The notes: generated from the letters alone by a model not told the origin. A stretch of DNA of 64,000 nt from Pseudomonas viridiflava (GCF_001642795.1 NZ_LKEH01000018.1:374864-438863); one strand, 5' to 3'; counted from the stretch's first letter, positions 1 to 9,874 are shown. Program-made: numbers and translations.

Positions 1-1
1 A

Positions 2-280
2 TCGGTAGGCGTGACGGGTGGCAGTGTCGGCACCAGCCTTTCCGGTGCCTATGCAGACATCGTCTCGGTGGTCGGCACGCGAACCGCCCAGGCCAAGAGC
101 GATGTGACGGCCAACGAGTCGGTCCTGGCAACGGCCAAGGCCGCACGGGACTCGGTGTCCGGTGTATCGCTGGACGAAGAAGCGGCCAACCTGATCAAGT
201 ATCAGCAGTACTACACCGCCTCCTCGCAGATCATCAAGGCGGCCCAAACCATTTTCAGCACGCTGATCAACAGTCTTTAA
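2..280 (+). CDS. flgK: Flagellar hook-associated protein 1, C-terminal fragment
   Basis: Only the last 92 codons are inside the window; the gene starts upstream. FlgK is the first hook-filament junction protein and is exported through the flagellar secretion system. The visible part ends in the helix typical of FlgK and other axial proteins (LDEEAANLIKYQQYY near its start, then QIIKAAQTIFSTLINSL), which packs in the D0 domain of the rod-hook-filament axis. Identity also follows from flgL starting 13 bases after the stop. The GTG at 11 is an internal codon, not a start. Nothing can be said about the N-terminal part. Confidence 0.93.
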   Translation, partial: SVGVTGGSVGTSLSGAYADIVSVVGTRTAQAKSDVTANESVLATAKAARDSVSGVSLDEEAANLIKYQQYYTASSQIIKAAQTIFSTLINSL

Positions 281-293
281 GGAATCGTGAGCC

Positions 294-1886
294 ATGCGTA
301 TTTCAACCACCCAGATCTACGAATCCACGACCGCTAACTATCAGCGTAACTACTCGAACGTCATCAAGACGGGCGAGGAAGTCTCCAGCGGCATCAAGCT
401 CAACACGGCGAGCGATGATCCGGTAGGGGCGGCGCGTGTTCTGCAGCTCACTCAGCAGAACGCGATGCTGACCCAGTATGAATCGAACATTGCCACGATC
501 AGTACCAACGTAGACAACTCCGAAACGGCGATGAGCAACATCACCGACACCATGCAGTCGGCTCGAGAGGCGATTGTAAGGGCAGGCAACGGTACGTACA
601 CCGATGCGAGCCGTATCGCCATCGCCAATGAGCTGAAGCAGTATCAAAGCCAACTGTTGGGCCTGATGAACAGTCAGGACAGCAACGGGCAGTACATTTT
701 CTCCGGTTCCAAGTCGTCGACGCCCGCGTATACCGAGTCTGCCGACGGCACTTACGTGTACAACGGCGACCAGACCAGCATGAACCTCTCTGTGGGTGAT
801 GGCCTGGTGTTGGCCAGCAATACCACTGGCTACGAGGCGTTCGAGCTGTCGATCAACTCGACGCGCACGTCCGCTACGCGGCTTTCCCCGGCAACGGAAG
901 ATGGCAAAGTTGTGCTGTCCGGCGGCCTGGTCACCTCCACCAGCGTCTACAACTCTGCCTATCAGGGTGGCGAGCCGTACACGCTGACGTTCTCCAGCAG
1001 TACGCAATTCAGGATTACCGACGGCACCGGCAAGGACGTCACTACAGACGCTTCGTCAGCAGGCAACTACACCAGCGGCGGCATTGGCGCTCAGACCTTC
1101 ACATTCCGTGGTGTGGAAATGAACCTGAACGTCAACCTGTCTGCTGCGGAAAAGGCGACGACTGCCACCGCAGACGCCGCCATGACCAATCGAAGCTACA
1201 GCCTTGCGTCGACCCCGGACAACGTCAATGCAACCCGCAGTCCCGGCAACGCATCCAGCGCGACCGTGAGCAGTTCGGCTGTGGGCACAAGTGCTGCAGA
1301 TCTGACTGCGTACAACAATACATTCCCTACCGGCGGCGCGATTCTCAGGTTCACCAGCGCCACTGATTACGAACTGTATGCTTCGCCCATTACCGGCAGC
1401 AGCACGCCAGTTTCTTCGGGGACGATGGCAGGGGGCAACGCCAAGGCTTCCGGGGTCAATTTCGCGATCAACGGCACACCGGCCGCAGGTGACCAGTTCG
1501 TCGTTCAGTCCGGTACCCGTCAGACTGAAAACGTGCTGAACACATTGACGGCTGCCATCAAGGCATTGAGTACTCCGGCTGATGGCGATCTGGTTGCAAC
1601 GCAAAAGCTCAATGCATCGATGACGTCGGCGCTGGGTAACCTGAGCAGCAGCATCGAGCAGGTCTCTACCGCGAAGGCAGCAGGCGGTGCACGTCAGCTC
1701 GCTGCGATGGCGCAAGGGACGACGAATGATTTGCTCAAGGGCAACAACACGGTCGAGCAGGGCACTTATGTGAACGCTGACATCATTGAAGCCACGACAC
1801 GCCTGACGTTGCAGAAGACCATGCTGGATGCCTCTCAGCAGGTGTTTGTCCAGTTGTCCAAGTTGAACCTGTTCAGCCAGCTGTAA
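294..1886 (+). CDS. flgL: Flagellar hook-associated protein 3 (hook-filament junction)
   Basis: FlgL forms the second junction layer between hook and filament. The 530-residue product starts with a flagellin-like N-terminal helix (MRISTTQIYESTT, then the GEEVSSGIKLNTASDDP segment that parallels flagellin D0/D1) and ends with the matching helix (TTRLTLQKTMLDASQQVFVQLSKLNLFSQL region). The centre, about residues 150-430, is Ser/Thr/Gly-rich and variable, which makes the protein much longer than the enterobacterial form (about 317 residues) but usual for this genus. ATG start with an AGGAATCG ribosome site 8 bases upstream. It follows flgK directly and is very probably co-transcribed with it. 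Confidence 0.96.
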   Translation: MRISTTQIYESTTANYQRNYSNVIKTGEEVSSGIKLNTASDDPVGAARVLQLTQQNAMLTQYESNIATISTNVDNSETAMSNITDTMQSAREAIVRAGNGTYTDASRIAIANELKQYQSQLLGLMNSQDSNGQYIFSGSKSSTPAYTESADGTYVYNGDQTSMNLSVGDGLVLASNTTGYEAFELSINSTRTSATRLSPATEDGKVVLSGGLVTSTSVYNSAYQGGEPYTLTFSSSTQFRITDGTGKDVTTDASSAGNYTSGGIGAQTFTFRGVEMNLNVNLSAAEKATTATADAAMTNRSYSLASTPDNVNATRSPGNASSATVSSSAVGTSAADLTAYNNTFPTGGAILRFTSATDYELYASPITGSSTPVSSGTMAGGNAKASGVNFAINGTPAAGDQFVVQSGTRQTENVLNTLTAAIKALSTPADGDLVATQKLNASMTSALGNLSSSIEQVSTAKAAGGARQLAAMAQGTTNDLLKGNNTVEQGTYVNADIIEATTRLTLQKTMLDASQQVFVQLSKLNLFSQL

Positions 1887-1974
1887 CCTTGGCGTTGAGC
1901 ATCCGCCGTCTTTATTTCAGCGGTGAGGGGAGCCACTTGACCGGTCGCTTCCCGCCGCTCGCGAGTCTGCAATA

Positions 1975-4900
1975 GTGAATCCAGTCCCCCTCGTCAGTGT
2001 CGTCATTCCCGCCTTCAATCCACGCTTCTTCCGCCAGGCGCTGCAAAGTGCGCTGGATCAGGTCTACGACAATCTGGAAATCATTGTCTGCGATGATTGC
2101 CGGACTGACGAAATCAAGGCCATTTTCGACGAGTTGGCGTCTGCGCCTGACAGCCGGGCGCGTTACGTGCGCAACGCTCAGCGCCTTGGCTTTCAGCGCA
2201 ACATTCTTCGCTGCCTGGAAGAAGCCAGCGGCGAATACATAAAGTTTCTGTGCGACGACGACAGGCTCTATGTCTACTGCGTGCTGAATCAGGCTCGGGT
2301 GCTCGAGGCGAATGCCGATGTAAAATTGGTGGTTGGCAGGCGTCATCTGGTGGACGCCGATAGTTACATATTGCCGGCACGTATGGAAAACGTCGGGCTT
2401 GTGCCTTACGACGCCTTGTACAAAGGCGATGACATGCTGGCCATCTTCGAGCGCACGCCGCGCAATTATCTGGGTGGATTCAGCGGTGCGCTGATGCGCA
2501 GGGCCGATGTTCTGGAGTTGCTGCCATCGATTGCGCAGCCCGGCGAGGGTTTTATCGCAACGCTGGATTTCACGCTGTTCATCTGCCTGTTGCGCCGCGG
2601 CAATCTTGTCACGCTGCACAGCATCGAAAATATAGAGCGTCTGCATCCGGGGCGTTTGAGTCGTCAGCCTGAAATGAATCAGTTGGCAGTGACTGAATGG
2701 GGCTGGATTTCCGAAATGCTCAAGGCCCGCAGTGGCGAGCAGGCACCAGCCCAGGGGTGGGTAAGGTTTCTGCCGCTGCGCAAGGCTTCGCAGGAGCCAC
2801 GCGAAGAGTGGGACGAGGTTGGTATTTACGGCATCATGGCCAATCGGCAGGGCGTCATGCGAAGCCGGGTGGGCGCTGAAAGTCAGAGTTATGCCGAGCT
2901 TTACGAGGATTGGCTATCCTGCCGTCAGTTCAGCAAACCGCAGAAAAAGCTTCTTGAACAGCGCATTGCGAGCTGGCCGTGGCTGCCGCGTATCGTTCCG
3001 GTGATTATTGATGCCGAGGGCAGTGCCGAGCACCTGGACACTACGCTGCGCAGCATTGCCGAACAGGACTACGCGGCTGAAGCCGTTGTGGTGCTGACCA
3101 CGGCAACGAGCATCAACGATCCGCAAGTGCTGCGCTTTGCCTTGCACCCTGATCAGGCGCAGCAGTTGAACGACGTGCTGCCGTTGCTGGAGCAGGCCGA
3201 CTGGGTGTACCTGCTGCGTGCCGGTGACAGGCTGACATCCACTTCGCTGCTGGTGCTGGCCGAACGCATTGCGCACATCCCCGGCATGCTGTGCGCCTAC
3301 AGTGACGAAGGTGCGATCATCGAGGACGAATCCGGCGAGCCTATTTTCAAGCCCGGATTCAACCTGGACCTGATGCGCGCCTATCCGTATGTCGGGCGCG
3401 CGCTCGCCTTCGAGCGACGCAACCTGCTGGCAATGGGCGGATTCGACTCTGCGCACGCAGAGCTGGCACCCCACGACGTGATCTGGCGTCTAGTGGAAGG
3501 CCCGGGGTTGCAGACCATCGAGCACATCGCGGAAGTTCAGGTCGAATCAGAGCTTGCGTTCGCTGACTGGCTGTCGCTGCCTGAAGTGATCATGAAGAGT
3601 GAGCCGCTGGTGTCGGCTCACCTGACACGCATTGGCCGAGAGCATCTGATCCATCATGACCAGTCGTCGCTGATCAATCGCATCGAATACCTGCACCCGG
3701 AGCGGCCGCTGGTATCGATCATTATCACGACGCACGACCAATTGGCGGCGCTGGAGCGTTGTGTCGACAGCCTGCTGAGCAACACGTCCTACCTGAATTA
3801 CGAAGTGTTGATCGTTGATAAGGCCAGTGAAACCCCTGAAGCGCAAGCCTGGTTTGCCGCGATGGGGCAACTGGGCACCGAGAAGCTACGGATTTTCACA
3901 TTGTCTGAAACCGGCAGCGAGGCCACCGCGCAGAACCTGGCGGCGCGCGAAGCGCGTGGCGACTATCTGGTCATGCTCAGCCCTCACTCGATCATCCATC
4001 AGGCCGACTGGCTGGAAACCCTGCTCAATCATGCTCAGCGTCCCGAGGTTGGTATCGTCGGCCCTCGAATCATCAACCCGCAAGGCAATGTGCTGTACGC
4101 AGGGATGGTGCTGGGGATGGAAGGCGTGGCTGGCAGACCATTCTTCAATTTCCACGCGGGCTCGAACAGCTATATGCAGCGGCTGCAAGTGACGCAGAAC
4201 TGGAGTGCAGTCAGCGGTAATTGCCTGATGGTGCGCAAGGACATATTCCAGAGCGTTGATGGTTTGGAGGCGCCAACCTTCACCCAAGGCTTGCAGGATC
4301 TTGACCTGTGCATGCGCGTCGGACGCAGCGGCTACCTGATAGTCGGTACGCCCGATTCGACGGTCGTATTGGCCGAACCTGCTGCCGCTGTGCGTTCCGA
4401 TACGTCGAAAAAAGCGCTTGAAGACGAGCAGAACGCTTTCTACCAGAAGTGGCTGCCGGCGATCGCCCGTGACCCGGCCTACAACCCCAATCTGAGTCTC
4501 CATGAAGCGCTATCCTTCGATCTGGAACCTGGTCTGCTGGATGGCTGGAACCCGTTCTGCGCTCGGCATCTGCCGACCATTCTGGGCATGATCGTCAATT
4601 CGTCAGCAGTGGGGCACTACCGGGTCAGCCAGCCTCTGATCGAATTGAAGGCCGCTGGACGCGTGCTGGGCAGTCTGGCGTATCACTCGCCGTCGATTGT
4701 CGAGGTCGAGCGCATGTCCCCGGATGTGGTGATCCTTCAAGGGCGTTACAGCGAGGCCAAGATTCCCGACATCATTCAGGTGAAGAATTTCTCGAATGCA
4801 ATGCGCATTTTCGAGCTGGATGACTACATTGCCGACGTTCCGCTGCTTAACGAGCATCGGCGCAACATGCCTGACAACATTGGTCAGATGTTGCGCAAGG

Positions 4901-5556
4901 GCATTGGGCTGTGTGATCGCGTGGTGGTGTCGACTCATCCGCTGGCTCAGGCGCTGTCCAGCATGCACAGCGATATTCGCGTGGTGCCAAACATGCTGGC
5001 CCCGCATCTGTGGAACGGGCTGAAAAGCAAGCGTCGTACGTCTGGCAAGCCTCGCATCGGCTGGGGCGGCGGAACCAGTCATCGCGGTGATCTGGAGCTG
5101 ATTGTCGATGTAGTGCGTGAATTGGCCGATGAAGTCGAATGGGTGCTCTTCGGCATGTGCCCCGACTTGCTCAGGCCCTATATCCATGAGTATCACCCAG
5201 GCGTCAGTCTGAGTACGTACCCGGCCAAGCTGGCCAGTCTTAATCTGGACCTGGCCCTGGCACCGCTGGAATTTCACATCTTCAATGACTGCAAGAGCAA
5301 TTTGCGGCTATTGGAGTACGGCGCGTGCGGCTATCCAGTGATCTGTTCGGATACAGAAGCCTACCGTGGCCATTTACCGGCTACCCGCGTACTCACCAAC
5401 AGCCCGGAAGAGTGGCTGCAGGCGATTCGCATGCATTTGTCCGACCCCAATGCCAGTTACCGTATGGGGGATGAGTTGCGCGAAACCGTGCTGCGTGACT
5501 TCATGTTGCGCGGGGACAACCTGCAATACTGGGCCAACGGCTGGCTGCCGGACTGA
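1975..5556 (+). CDS. fgt1: Flagellin glycosyltransferase 1, multidomain
   Basis: A 1193-residue protein matching the position and size of Fgt1, which in P. syringae is needed to attach the rhamnose-based glycan to flagellin in the cytoplasm. An N-terminal GT2 fold (residues about 5-250) opens with PLVSVVIPAFNPRFFRQAL and carries the acidic FLCDDDR motif. A middle segment (about 330-560) is less clear. A second GT2-like domain begins near residue 578 (PLVSIIITTHDQLAALERC), and a C-terminal GT-B-like part begins near 1026 (PRIGWGGGTSHRGD). The second GT2 domain has no evident DXD (MLSPHS at the expected place). The start is uncertain: the frame opens after a TGA at 1924, there is no ATG, and GTG at 1975 lacks a good ribosome site. 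Confidence 0.85.
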   Translation: MNPVPLVSVVIPAFNPRFFRQALQSALDQVYDNLEIIVCDDCRTDEIKAIFDELASAPDSRARYVRNAQRLGFQRNILRCLEEASGEYIKFLCDDDRLYVYCVLNQARVLEANADVKLVVGRRHLVDADSYILPARMENVGLVPYDALYKGDDMLAIFERTPRNYLGGFSGALMRRADVLELLPSIAQPGEGFIATLDFTLFICLLRRGNLVTLHSIENIERLHPGRLSRQPEMNQLAVTEWGWISEMLKARSGEQAPAQGWVRFLPLRKASQEPREEWDEVGIYGIMANRQGVMRSRVGAESQSYAELYEDWLSCRQFSKPQKKLLEQRIASWPWLPRIVPVIIDAEGSAEHLDTTLRSIAEQDYAAEAVVVLTTATSINDPQVLRFALHPDQAQQLNDVLPLLEQADWVYLLRAGDRLTSTSLLVLAERIAHIPGMLCAYSDEGAIIEDESGEPIFKPGFNLDLMRAYPYVGRALAFERRNLLAMGGFDSAHAELAPHDVIWRLVEGPGLQTIEHIAEVQVESELAFADWLSLPEVIMKSEPLVSAHLTRIGREHLIHHDQSSLINRIEYLHPERPLVSIIITTHDQLAALERCVDSLLSNTSYLNYEVLIVDKASETPEAQAWFAAMGQLGTEKLRIFTLSETGSEATAQNLAAREARGDYLVMLSPHSIIHQADWLETLLNHAQRPEVGIVGPRIINPQGNVLYAGMVLGMEGVAGRPFFNFHAGSNSYMQRLQVTQNWSAVSGNCLMVRKDIFQSVDGLEAPTFTQGLQDLDLCMRVGRSGYLIVGTPDSTVVLAEPAAAVRSDTSKKALEDEQNAFYQKWLPAIARDPAYNPNLSLHEALSFDLEPGLLDGWNPFCARHLPTILGMIVNSSAVGHYRVSQPLIELKAAGRVLGSLAYHSPSIVEVERMSPDVVILQGRYSEAKIPDIIQVKNFSNAMRIFELDDYIADVPLLNEHRRNMPDNIGQMLRKGIGLCDRVVVSTHPLAQALSSMHSDIRVVPNMLAPHLWNGLKSKRRTSGKPRIGWGGGTSHRGDLELIVDVVRELADEVEWVLFGMCPDLLRPYIHEYHPGVSLSTYPAKLASLNLDLALAPLEFHIFNDCKSNLRLLEYGACGYPVICSDTEAYRGHLPATRVLTNSPEEWLQAIRMHLSDPNASYRMGDELRETVLRDFMLRGDNLQYWANGWLPD

Positions 5557-5697
5557 CGCTTTATCTGTTGAGCTCGCGCACGGCTCGGAAACCGGACCGG
5601 AGTCGGTCCAGGGTGCTGAAGCTGCTATGTTCTGTTCTTGCTTCAATGCCGGCTCGGACCGGGTTGAAGGTGTTATCGGTTCGCTATAGGAAAGAGT

Positions 5698-8601
5698 ATG
5701 CAAAGCCACTTCGGGAATGAAGCCACACCCTTGAATCAGCGTCTGACCCTACTGTTGCTGAATCAGGACCAGCCGGATTTCCTGCGTCGAGCGTTGAAGT
5801 ACTACGGCAGTTTTCCGTGCAGCGTCGTCCTTGTGGATACCTCGCCGGAACCGGCTGCCGGAATCGCCGCGATTGCGGACCTGCACTACGTGCACGCTGC
5901 AGCGTTTGCCGAAAAAGGCTTGAACGCCGTTTTGGCCGAAGGCCTTCGGCACGTGACCACGCCGTTCGTGGTGTACGCCAGTGTCGACAGTTTTCTGTTG
6001 CCCGACGCCGTGGTCGAGGCGCTGAGCTTTCTGGAAAAAAACGACGCGTACGGCGCCTGTCAGGGCTACAGCCTGAGCTATCAGGCATTGGTCGGTCAGG
6101 TGGATTACATGCGCCGGGATCGCCGGATCGCCGAGGATTATGCCAGCGAGTCATCCGCAGAACGGTTATTGAGCTTTTTGGGGCAGGGGATCTCGTTGCT
6201 CAACGCCGTGACCCGTACCGAACTGGCTCGTCGCTGGTTTTCCACGGTGACAGAGCAGACCGAGTTGCACTGGCAGGAACTCGGCTACATGACTTATTTG
6301 GCGGCCGCCGCAAAACTGCGCATATTGCCGATCCCCTATGCGCTGCATCATGCGTTGGACAAGGACGCGCAGACACGTCTGGGCGGGGCCGTCTCGGGCG
6401 CGGTCAAGCATATCGACCCCAAGGCCCGCGCCGCGCGTGAAGCATTCGCCCACACCCTGATATCGGCAATGGACGAGGCGTCCGGTCTTGTAGGGGAACC
6501 AGGCGTTCAAACCGTTCTTGAGGGGCTTCAAGCCGCAGCGGACGGTCTTGAAACCCAGCCGTGGCAAGCGGATGAGAAACTGTTCAGCGCGCTATGGAGC
6601 GTCGGTCTTGCGTGCTCAGAAGCGCACTTCGAGCCTCGGCAGTTTGTCGATCTGCCGTTCTATAACCAGCCATTCTTTGACGAGTTGGCTCGAATCGAGT
6701 TTCTGATTCACGTCTTCCCGGCAGGTCGCCTGCAAATGGAAGGACTTGAAGCTGCGCTGCTCAAACAATTCGAGCTGTTGCGCCCGCAGAGCAACCCCGA
6801 TACGGAGACGCGGATCAGTCGGTTGTGGCAGGCCTATGCCACGTACGCGTTCAGCATTGATGTCGTTCAGGCATTGGCGAAAGAACTTGCCGGCTCTGCA
6901 GACGATGACGGGGAAGCCGAGGACATCTCTGCCTGGGCGCAGCGTCTGCTCGCAGTTTCCAGTCACAGTAACAGCCGGCTGCTCGACCGCATGGAATCGG
7001 GGCGCCTGCTGAGCTGGCTGGACTCGCGCGATCCGAAGCCTGCGCAATTGAAAACGCTTATGGCCCGCCTTTCGAAACAGCCTGCCGGATCGCAGATCGG
7101 TATCCTGTTGCTGGATCTGGAGGCTGACGTCTTCAAGTTGCAGGCCACATTCGACAGCCTGATGAACGGCCATTACCGGTCGTTCAAGGTGATTGTGTTC
7201 ACCACCGGCGAGCTGCCTGCAGCGACGACGCTGCAAAACACTCTGCATTTTGTGAAAGTCACCGAGAGCAACTACGTTGACAGAATCAATCAGGTCATCA
7301 AGCAGTCGCCCAGTGACTGGTTGATGCTGGCGCAGGCCGGTGACGAGTTCACCCGCAGCGGTCTGTTGCTGGCCAGCGCCCAATTGATCGATGCATCGCA
7401 CTGTAGGGCTGTTGCCGTGGACGAGATTCAACGTCAGCCCAATGGCACGCTGGCGCCGCTGTTTCGTCCAGGCTTCAATCTTGATTTGCTGCAAAGTGTG
7501 CCAGCCCTCATGGCGCGTCACTGGCTGATTCGCCGCGACCTGCTGGTCGAGGTGGGCGGTTATGCCCGGGAATTTCCGAAAGCGCTGGAATTCGACCTGC
7601 TGCTGCGTCTGATCGAGCAGGGCGGCATGAGCGGTCTGGCTCATCTCAGCGAGCCGCTGTTGATCTGCGAGGCACCGGAGCTTGAAGACAACCCGGATGA
7701 GCAGAAGGCCTTGACTCGTCATCTGAGCCATCGCGGTTATCAGGCCGAAGTCGGTTCAGCGCTGCCTGGCACCTACAAGATCGACTATCGCCACAGTCAC
7801 CGGCCAATGGTCTCGATCCTGTTGCACAGTCAGGACAACCTGCCCGAGCTGCAGCGATGCCTGCAAAGCATTTTGCAGCGCACCCGCTATCAGCGTTATG
7901 AAGTCCTGATCGCCGACAACCAGAGCTCGTCCTCCGAACTGACCGCCTGGCTTGATCAGCAGGAGAAGCTCTCCAGCCGTGTCCGCGTATTCAAGGCCGA
8001 ACAGCGCGTGAGTATCTCGGCACTGCGCAATCTCGTCAGCCAGGAAGCCAAGGGCGAATACCTGATTCTGCTGGATGCCGAGAGTCAGATCGTCAATGTC
8101 GGCTGGATTGAGTCATTGCTCAACCAGGCCCAGCGCCCTGAGGTTGGCGTTGTCGGTGTCCGGCTTATTGAAAAGGACGGCACCATCACGCAGGCAGGTC
8201 TGGTTCTCGGGCTAAACGGTGCAGTGGGATCAGGCTTTGTGGGTGAATCGAAAAGATCCCGGGGTTACATGCAGCGTCTGGTCGTCGAGCAGAACTACTC
8301 GGCGGTTTCATCGGCCTGCCTGATGATTGGCAAGTCGCTGTTCGATGACGTCGGCGGTCTGGACGAAGGGCCGTTCGCCGAAGCGCTGGGTGACGTCGAC
8401 CTGTGTCTGAAAGCAGGCCAGGCGGGGTATCTGACGGTCTGGACACCGCATGTTCAGGTTATCCATTCTGGAAGGATCGATGCCCCTGAGTCTGCGAGCG
8501 ATGCGTTGATCGGCAAATGGTCAGCACAGTTCTCGCAGGATGAAGCCTACAACGCCAATCTGTCCTTGAAGGGCACAGCGTTTACCCTCGCGTCTCTCTA
8601 A
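5698..8601 (+). CDS. fgt2: Flagellin glycosyltransferase 2, multidomain
   Basis: A 967-residue protein in the position of Fgt2, which works with Fgt1 in P. syringae flagellin glycosylation. The first part (about 1-270) looks like a GT2 relative (LTLLLLNQDQPDFLRRAL, then YASVDSFLLPDAVV). A helical middle part (about 290-440) is not recognised. A second GT2-like domain starts near residue 702 (HRPMVSILLHSQDNLPELQ). From about residue 590 to the end it aligns by eye with the middle of Fgt1: shared PGFNLDL, NHAQRPEVG/NQAQRPEVG, YMQRL and QNxSAVS signatures. The two genes therefore probably arose by duplication. ATG start with AGGAAAG 6 bases upstream. Confidence 0.85.
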   Translation: MQSHFGNEATPLNQRLTLLLLNQDQPDFLRRALKYYGSFPCSVVLVDTSPEPAAGIAAIADLHYVHAAAFAEKGLNAVLAEGLRHVTTPFVVYASVDSFLLPDAVVEALSFLEKNDAYGACQGYSLSYQALVGQVDYMRRDRRIAEDYASESSAERLLSFLGQGISLLNAVTRTELARRWFSTVTEQTELHWQELGYMTYLAAAAKLRILPIPYALHHALDKDAQTRLGGAVSGAVKHIDPKARAAREAFAHTLISAMDEASGLVGEPGVQTVLEGLQAAADGLETQPWQADEKLFSALWSVGLACSEAHFEPRQFVDLPFYNQPFFDELARIEFLIHVFPAGRLQMEGLEAALLKQFELLRPQSNPDTETRISRLWQAYATYAFSIDVVQALAKELAGSADDDGEAEDISAWAQRLLAVSSHSNSRLLDRMESGRLLSWLDSRDPKPAQLKTLMARLSKQPAGSQIGILLLDLEADVFKLQATFDSLMNGHYRSFKVIVFTTGELPAATTLQNTLHFVKVTESNYVDRINQVIKQSPSDWLMLAQAGDEFTRSGLLLASAQLIDASHCRAVAVDEIQRQPNGTLAPLFRPGFNLDLLQSVPALMARHWLIRRDLLVEVGGYAREFPKALEFDLLLRLIEQGGMSGLAHLSEPLLICEAPELEDNPDEQKALTRHLSHRGYQAEVGSALPGTYKIDYRHSHRPMVSILLHSQDNLPELQRCLQSILQRTRYQRYEVLIADNQSSSSELTAWLDQQEKLSSRVRVFKAEQRVSISALRNLVSQEAKGEYLILLDAESQIVNVGWIESLLNQAQRPEVGVVGVRLIEKDGTITQAGLVLGLNGAVGSGFVGESKRSRGYMQRLVVEQNYSAVSSACLMIGKSLFDDVGGLDEGPFAEALGDVDLCLKAGQAGYLTVWTPHVQVIHSGRIDAPESASDALIGKWSAQFSQDEAYNANLSLKGTAFTLASL

Positions 8602-8622
8602 TCCCGTCTGTTTTTGAGGAAA

Positions 8623-8689
8623 ATCCGGCTGCCAGTCAGCCGGATCGCTCCTTACACCACATCGCAAGGGCCTCCCGGCCCTGTTTTTT
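8623..8689 (+). terminator. Tandem hairpins and terminator after fgt2
   Basis: A first stem pairs ATCCGGCTG (8623-8631) with CAGCCGGAT (8637-8645) over a 5-base loop. A second pairs AGGGCC (8667-8672) with GGCCCT (8677-8682) over a 4-base loop and is followed by a run of T (8684-8689), so the second is the likely rho-independent terminator. It separates the glycosyltransferases from the KAS III-like gene. Confidence 0.75.
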
Positions 8690-8775
8690 CCTCACCCAGA
8701 ATCGCAAAGCAGTCACATTCAAGTGACCTGTGGGTCATAAAGTGCATCTCCACTGTAATGTTTTACAGCGAGTGA

Positions 8776-8792
8776 CAGGCGCCTGACTTGCC
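8776..8792 (+). promoter_or_regulatory. Candidate sigma-54 promoter for the KAS III-like gene
   Basis: GG at 8778-8779 and GC at 8790-8791 are separated by exactly 10 bases, in the context AGGCGCCTGACTTGCC. The -12 element (CTTGCC) is good but the -24 element departs from TGGCAC. It lies 103 bases before the ATG. Weaker than the other sigma-54 sites in this window. Confidence 0.35.
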
Positions 8793-8894
8793 TTAATGTG
8801 TCATGCGCCCTGAAAATGTCCGCAATTCGCCTCTATTCGGTAGCGCCCTGATTTCTTTGGGACGAACATTTACCTGTTTACTAATCGGGAAGCC

Positions 8895-9824
8895 ATGATG
8901 ATTGGCATAAAAAGCATAGCGAGTTACGTGCCCGCTGAAGGCGTCGATAACTACGCTCAAGGTGCCAGCTTCGGCAAGGATGAAGACTTCATCCTCGGGA
9001 AGATTGGCTCCACGTTCCTGCCGCGCAAGGCAGACGGTCAGGAAACCTCGGATCTGTGTGTCGAAGCGGCCAACAAGCTGTTTGCCAGCAATCCTCAGCT
9101 CAAGCGTGAAGAAGTCGATGTACTGATCGTCGTCACCCAGAACGGTGATGAAGAAGGGCTGCCGCACACTGCTGCCATCGTGCAGGACAAGCTGGGGCTT
9201 TCGACCAACGTCGCTGCGTTCGATATTTCGCTGGGCTGCTCCGGCTATGTCTACGGTATCTACGCGATCAAGGGCTTCATGGAAGCAGCCGGCCTGAAAA
9301 ACGGTCTGCTGATCACGGCCGACCCTTACTCGAAGATTGTCGACCCTGAAGACCGCAACACCACCATGCTGTTCGGTGACGCGGCCACCGCCACCTGGAT
9401 GGGTGAGGGCGCTGCGTGGCAACTGGGCAAGGCGAAGTTCGGTACGGACGGTTCCGGTGCGCCGCACCTGAAGGTCAGTAACGGCGTGTTCTTCATGAAC
9501 GGTCGTCAGGTGTTCAACTTTGCACTGCTCAAAGTGCCTGCTCACCTGCACGAGCTGCTGGGCGAGTCCGGTCTGCAGCCTGATGACATCGATGCTTTCT
9601 GTATCCATCAGGGCAGCGCTGCCATCGTGGACGCCGTGGCGCGTCGTTTTGAAGACAAGCCCGAGAAGTTTCTCAAGGACATGGTCGAGACCGGTAATAC
9701 CGTGTCGTCCAGTATTCCTCTGCTTATAGAAAAACACGTACTCGATTCTTCCTGGAGTCGTGTGGCGTTGAGCGGCTTTGGTGTCGGTTTGTCCTGGGGC
9801 TCGGCAATTATTTACAGGGCCTGA
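8895..9824 (+). CDS. 3-oxoacyl-ACP synthase III-like protein of the flagellin glycosylation island (orf3)
   Basis: A KAS III / FabH-family condensing enzyme of 309 residues. The full catalytic triad is visible: Cys115 in ISLGCSGYVYG, His238 in AFCIHQGS and Asn268 in ETGNTVSS. It should therefore be able to prime or condense acyl-thioesters rather than being a dead relative. In P. syringae this gene (orf3) sits between fgt2 and fliC and affects flagellin glycosylation phenotypes; a role in making the acyl part of the modified sugar is plausible but is inference. The first of two adjacent ATGs (8895, 8898) is used. It is flanked by hairpins on both sides and so is probably its own transcription unit. 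Confidence 0.85.
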   Translation: MMIGIKSIASYVPAEGVDNYAQGASFGKDEDFILGKIGSTFLPRKADGQETSDLCVEAANKLFASNPQLKREEVDVLIVVTQNGDEEGLPHTAAIVQDKLGLSTNVAAFDISLGCSGYVYGIYAIKGFMEAAGLKNGLLITADPYSKIVDPEDRNTTMLFGDAATATWMGEGAAWQLGKAKFGTDGSGAPHLKVSNGVFFMNGRQVFNFALLKVPAHLHELLGESGLQPDDIDAFCIHQGSAAIVDAVARRFEDKPEKFLKDMVETGNTVSSSIPLLIEKHVLDSSWSRVALSGFGVGLSWGSAIIYRA

Positions 9825-9842
9825 TTGTCGGCGGTCTGAGAT

Positions 9843-9874
9843 AAAACGCCTGGGACCTTAGTTGTGGGCGTTTT
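9843..9874 (+). terminator. Possible terminator after the KAS III-like gene
   Basis: AAAACGCC (9843-9850) pairs with GGCGTTTT (9867-9874) over a 16-base loop, 18 bases after the stop codon. The stem ends in T residues, as in an intrinsic terminator, but the loop is long. Confidence 0.5.
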
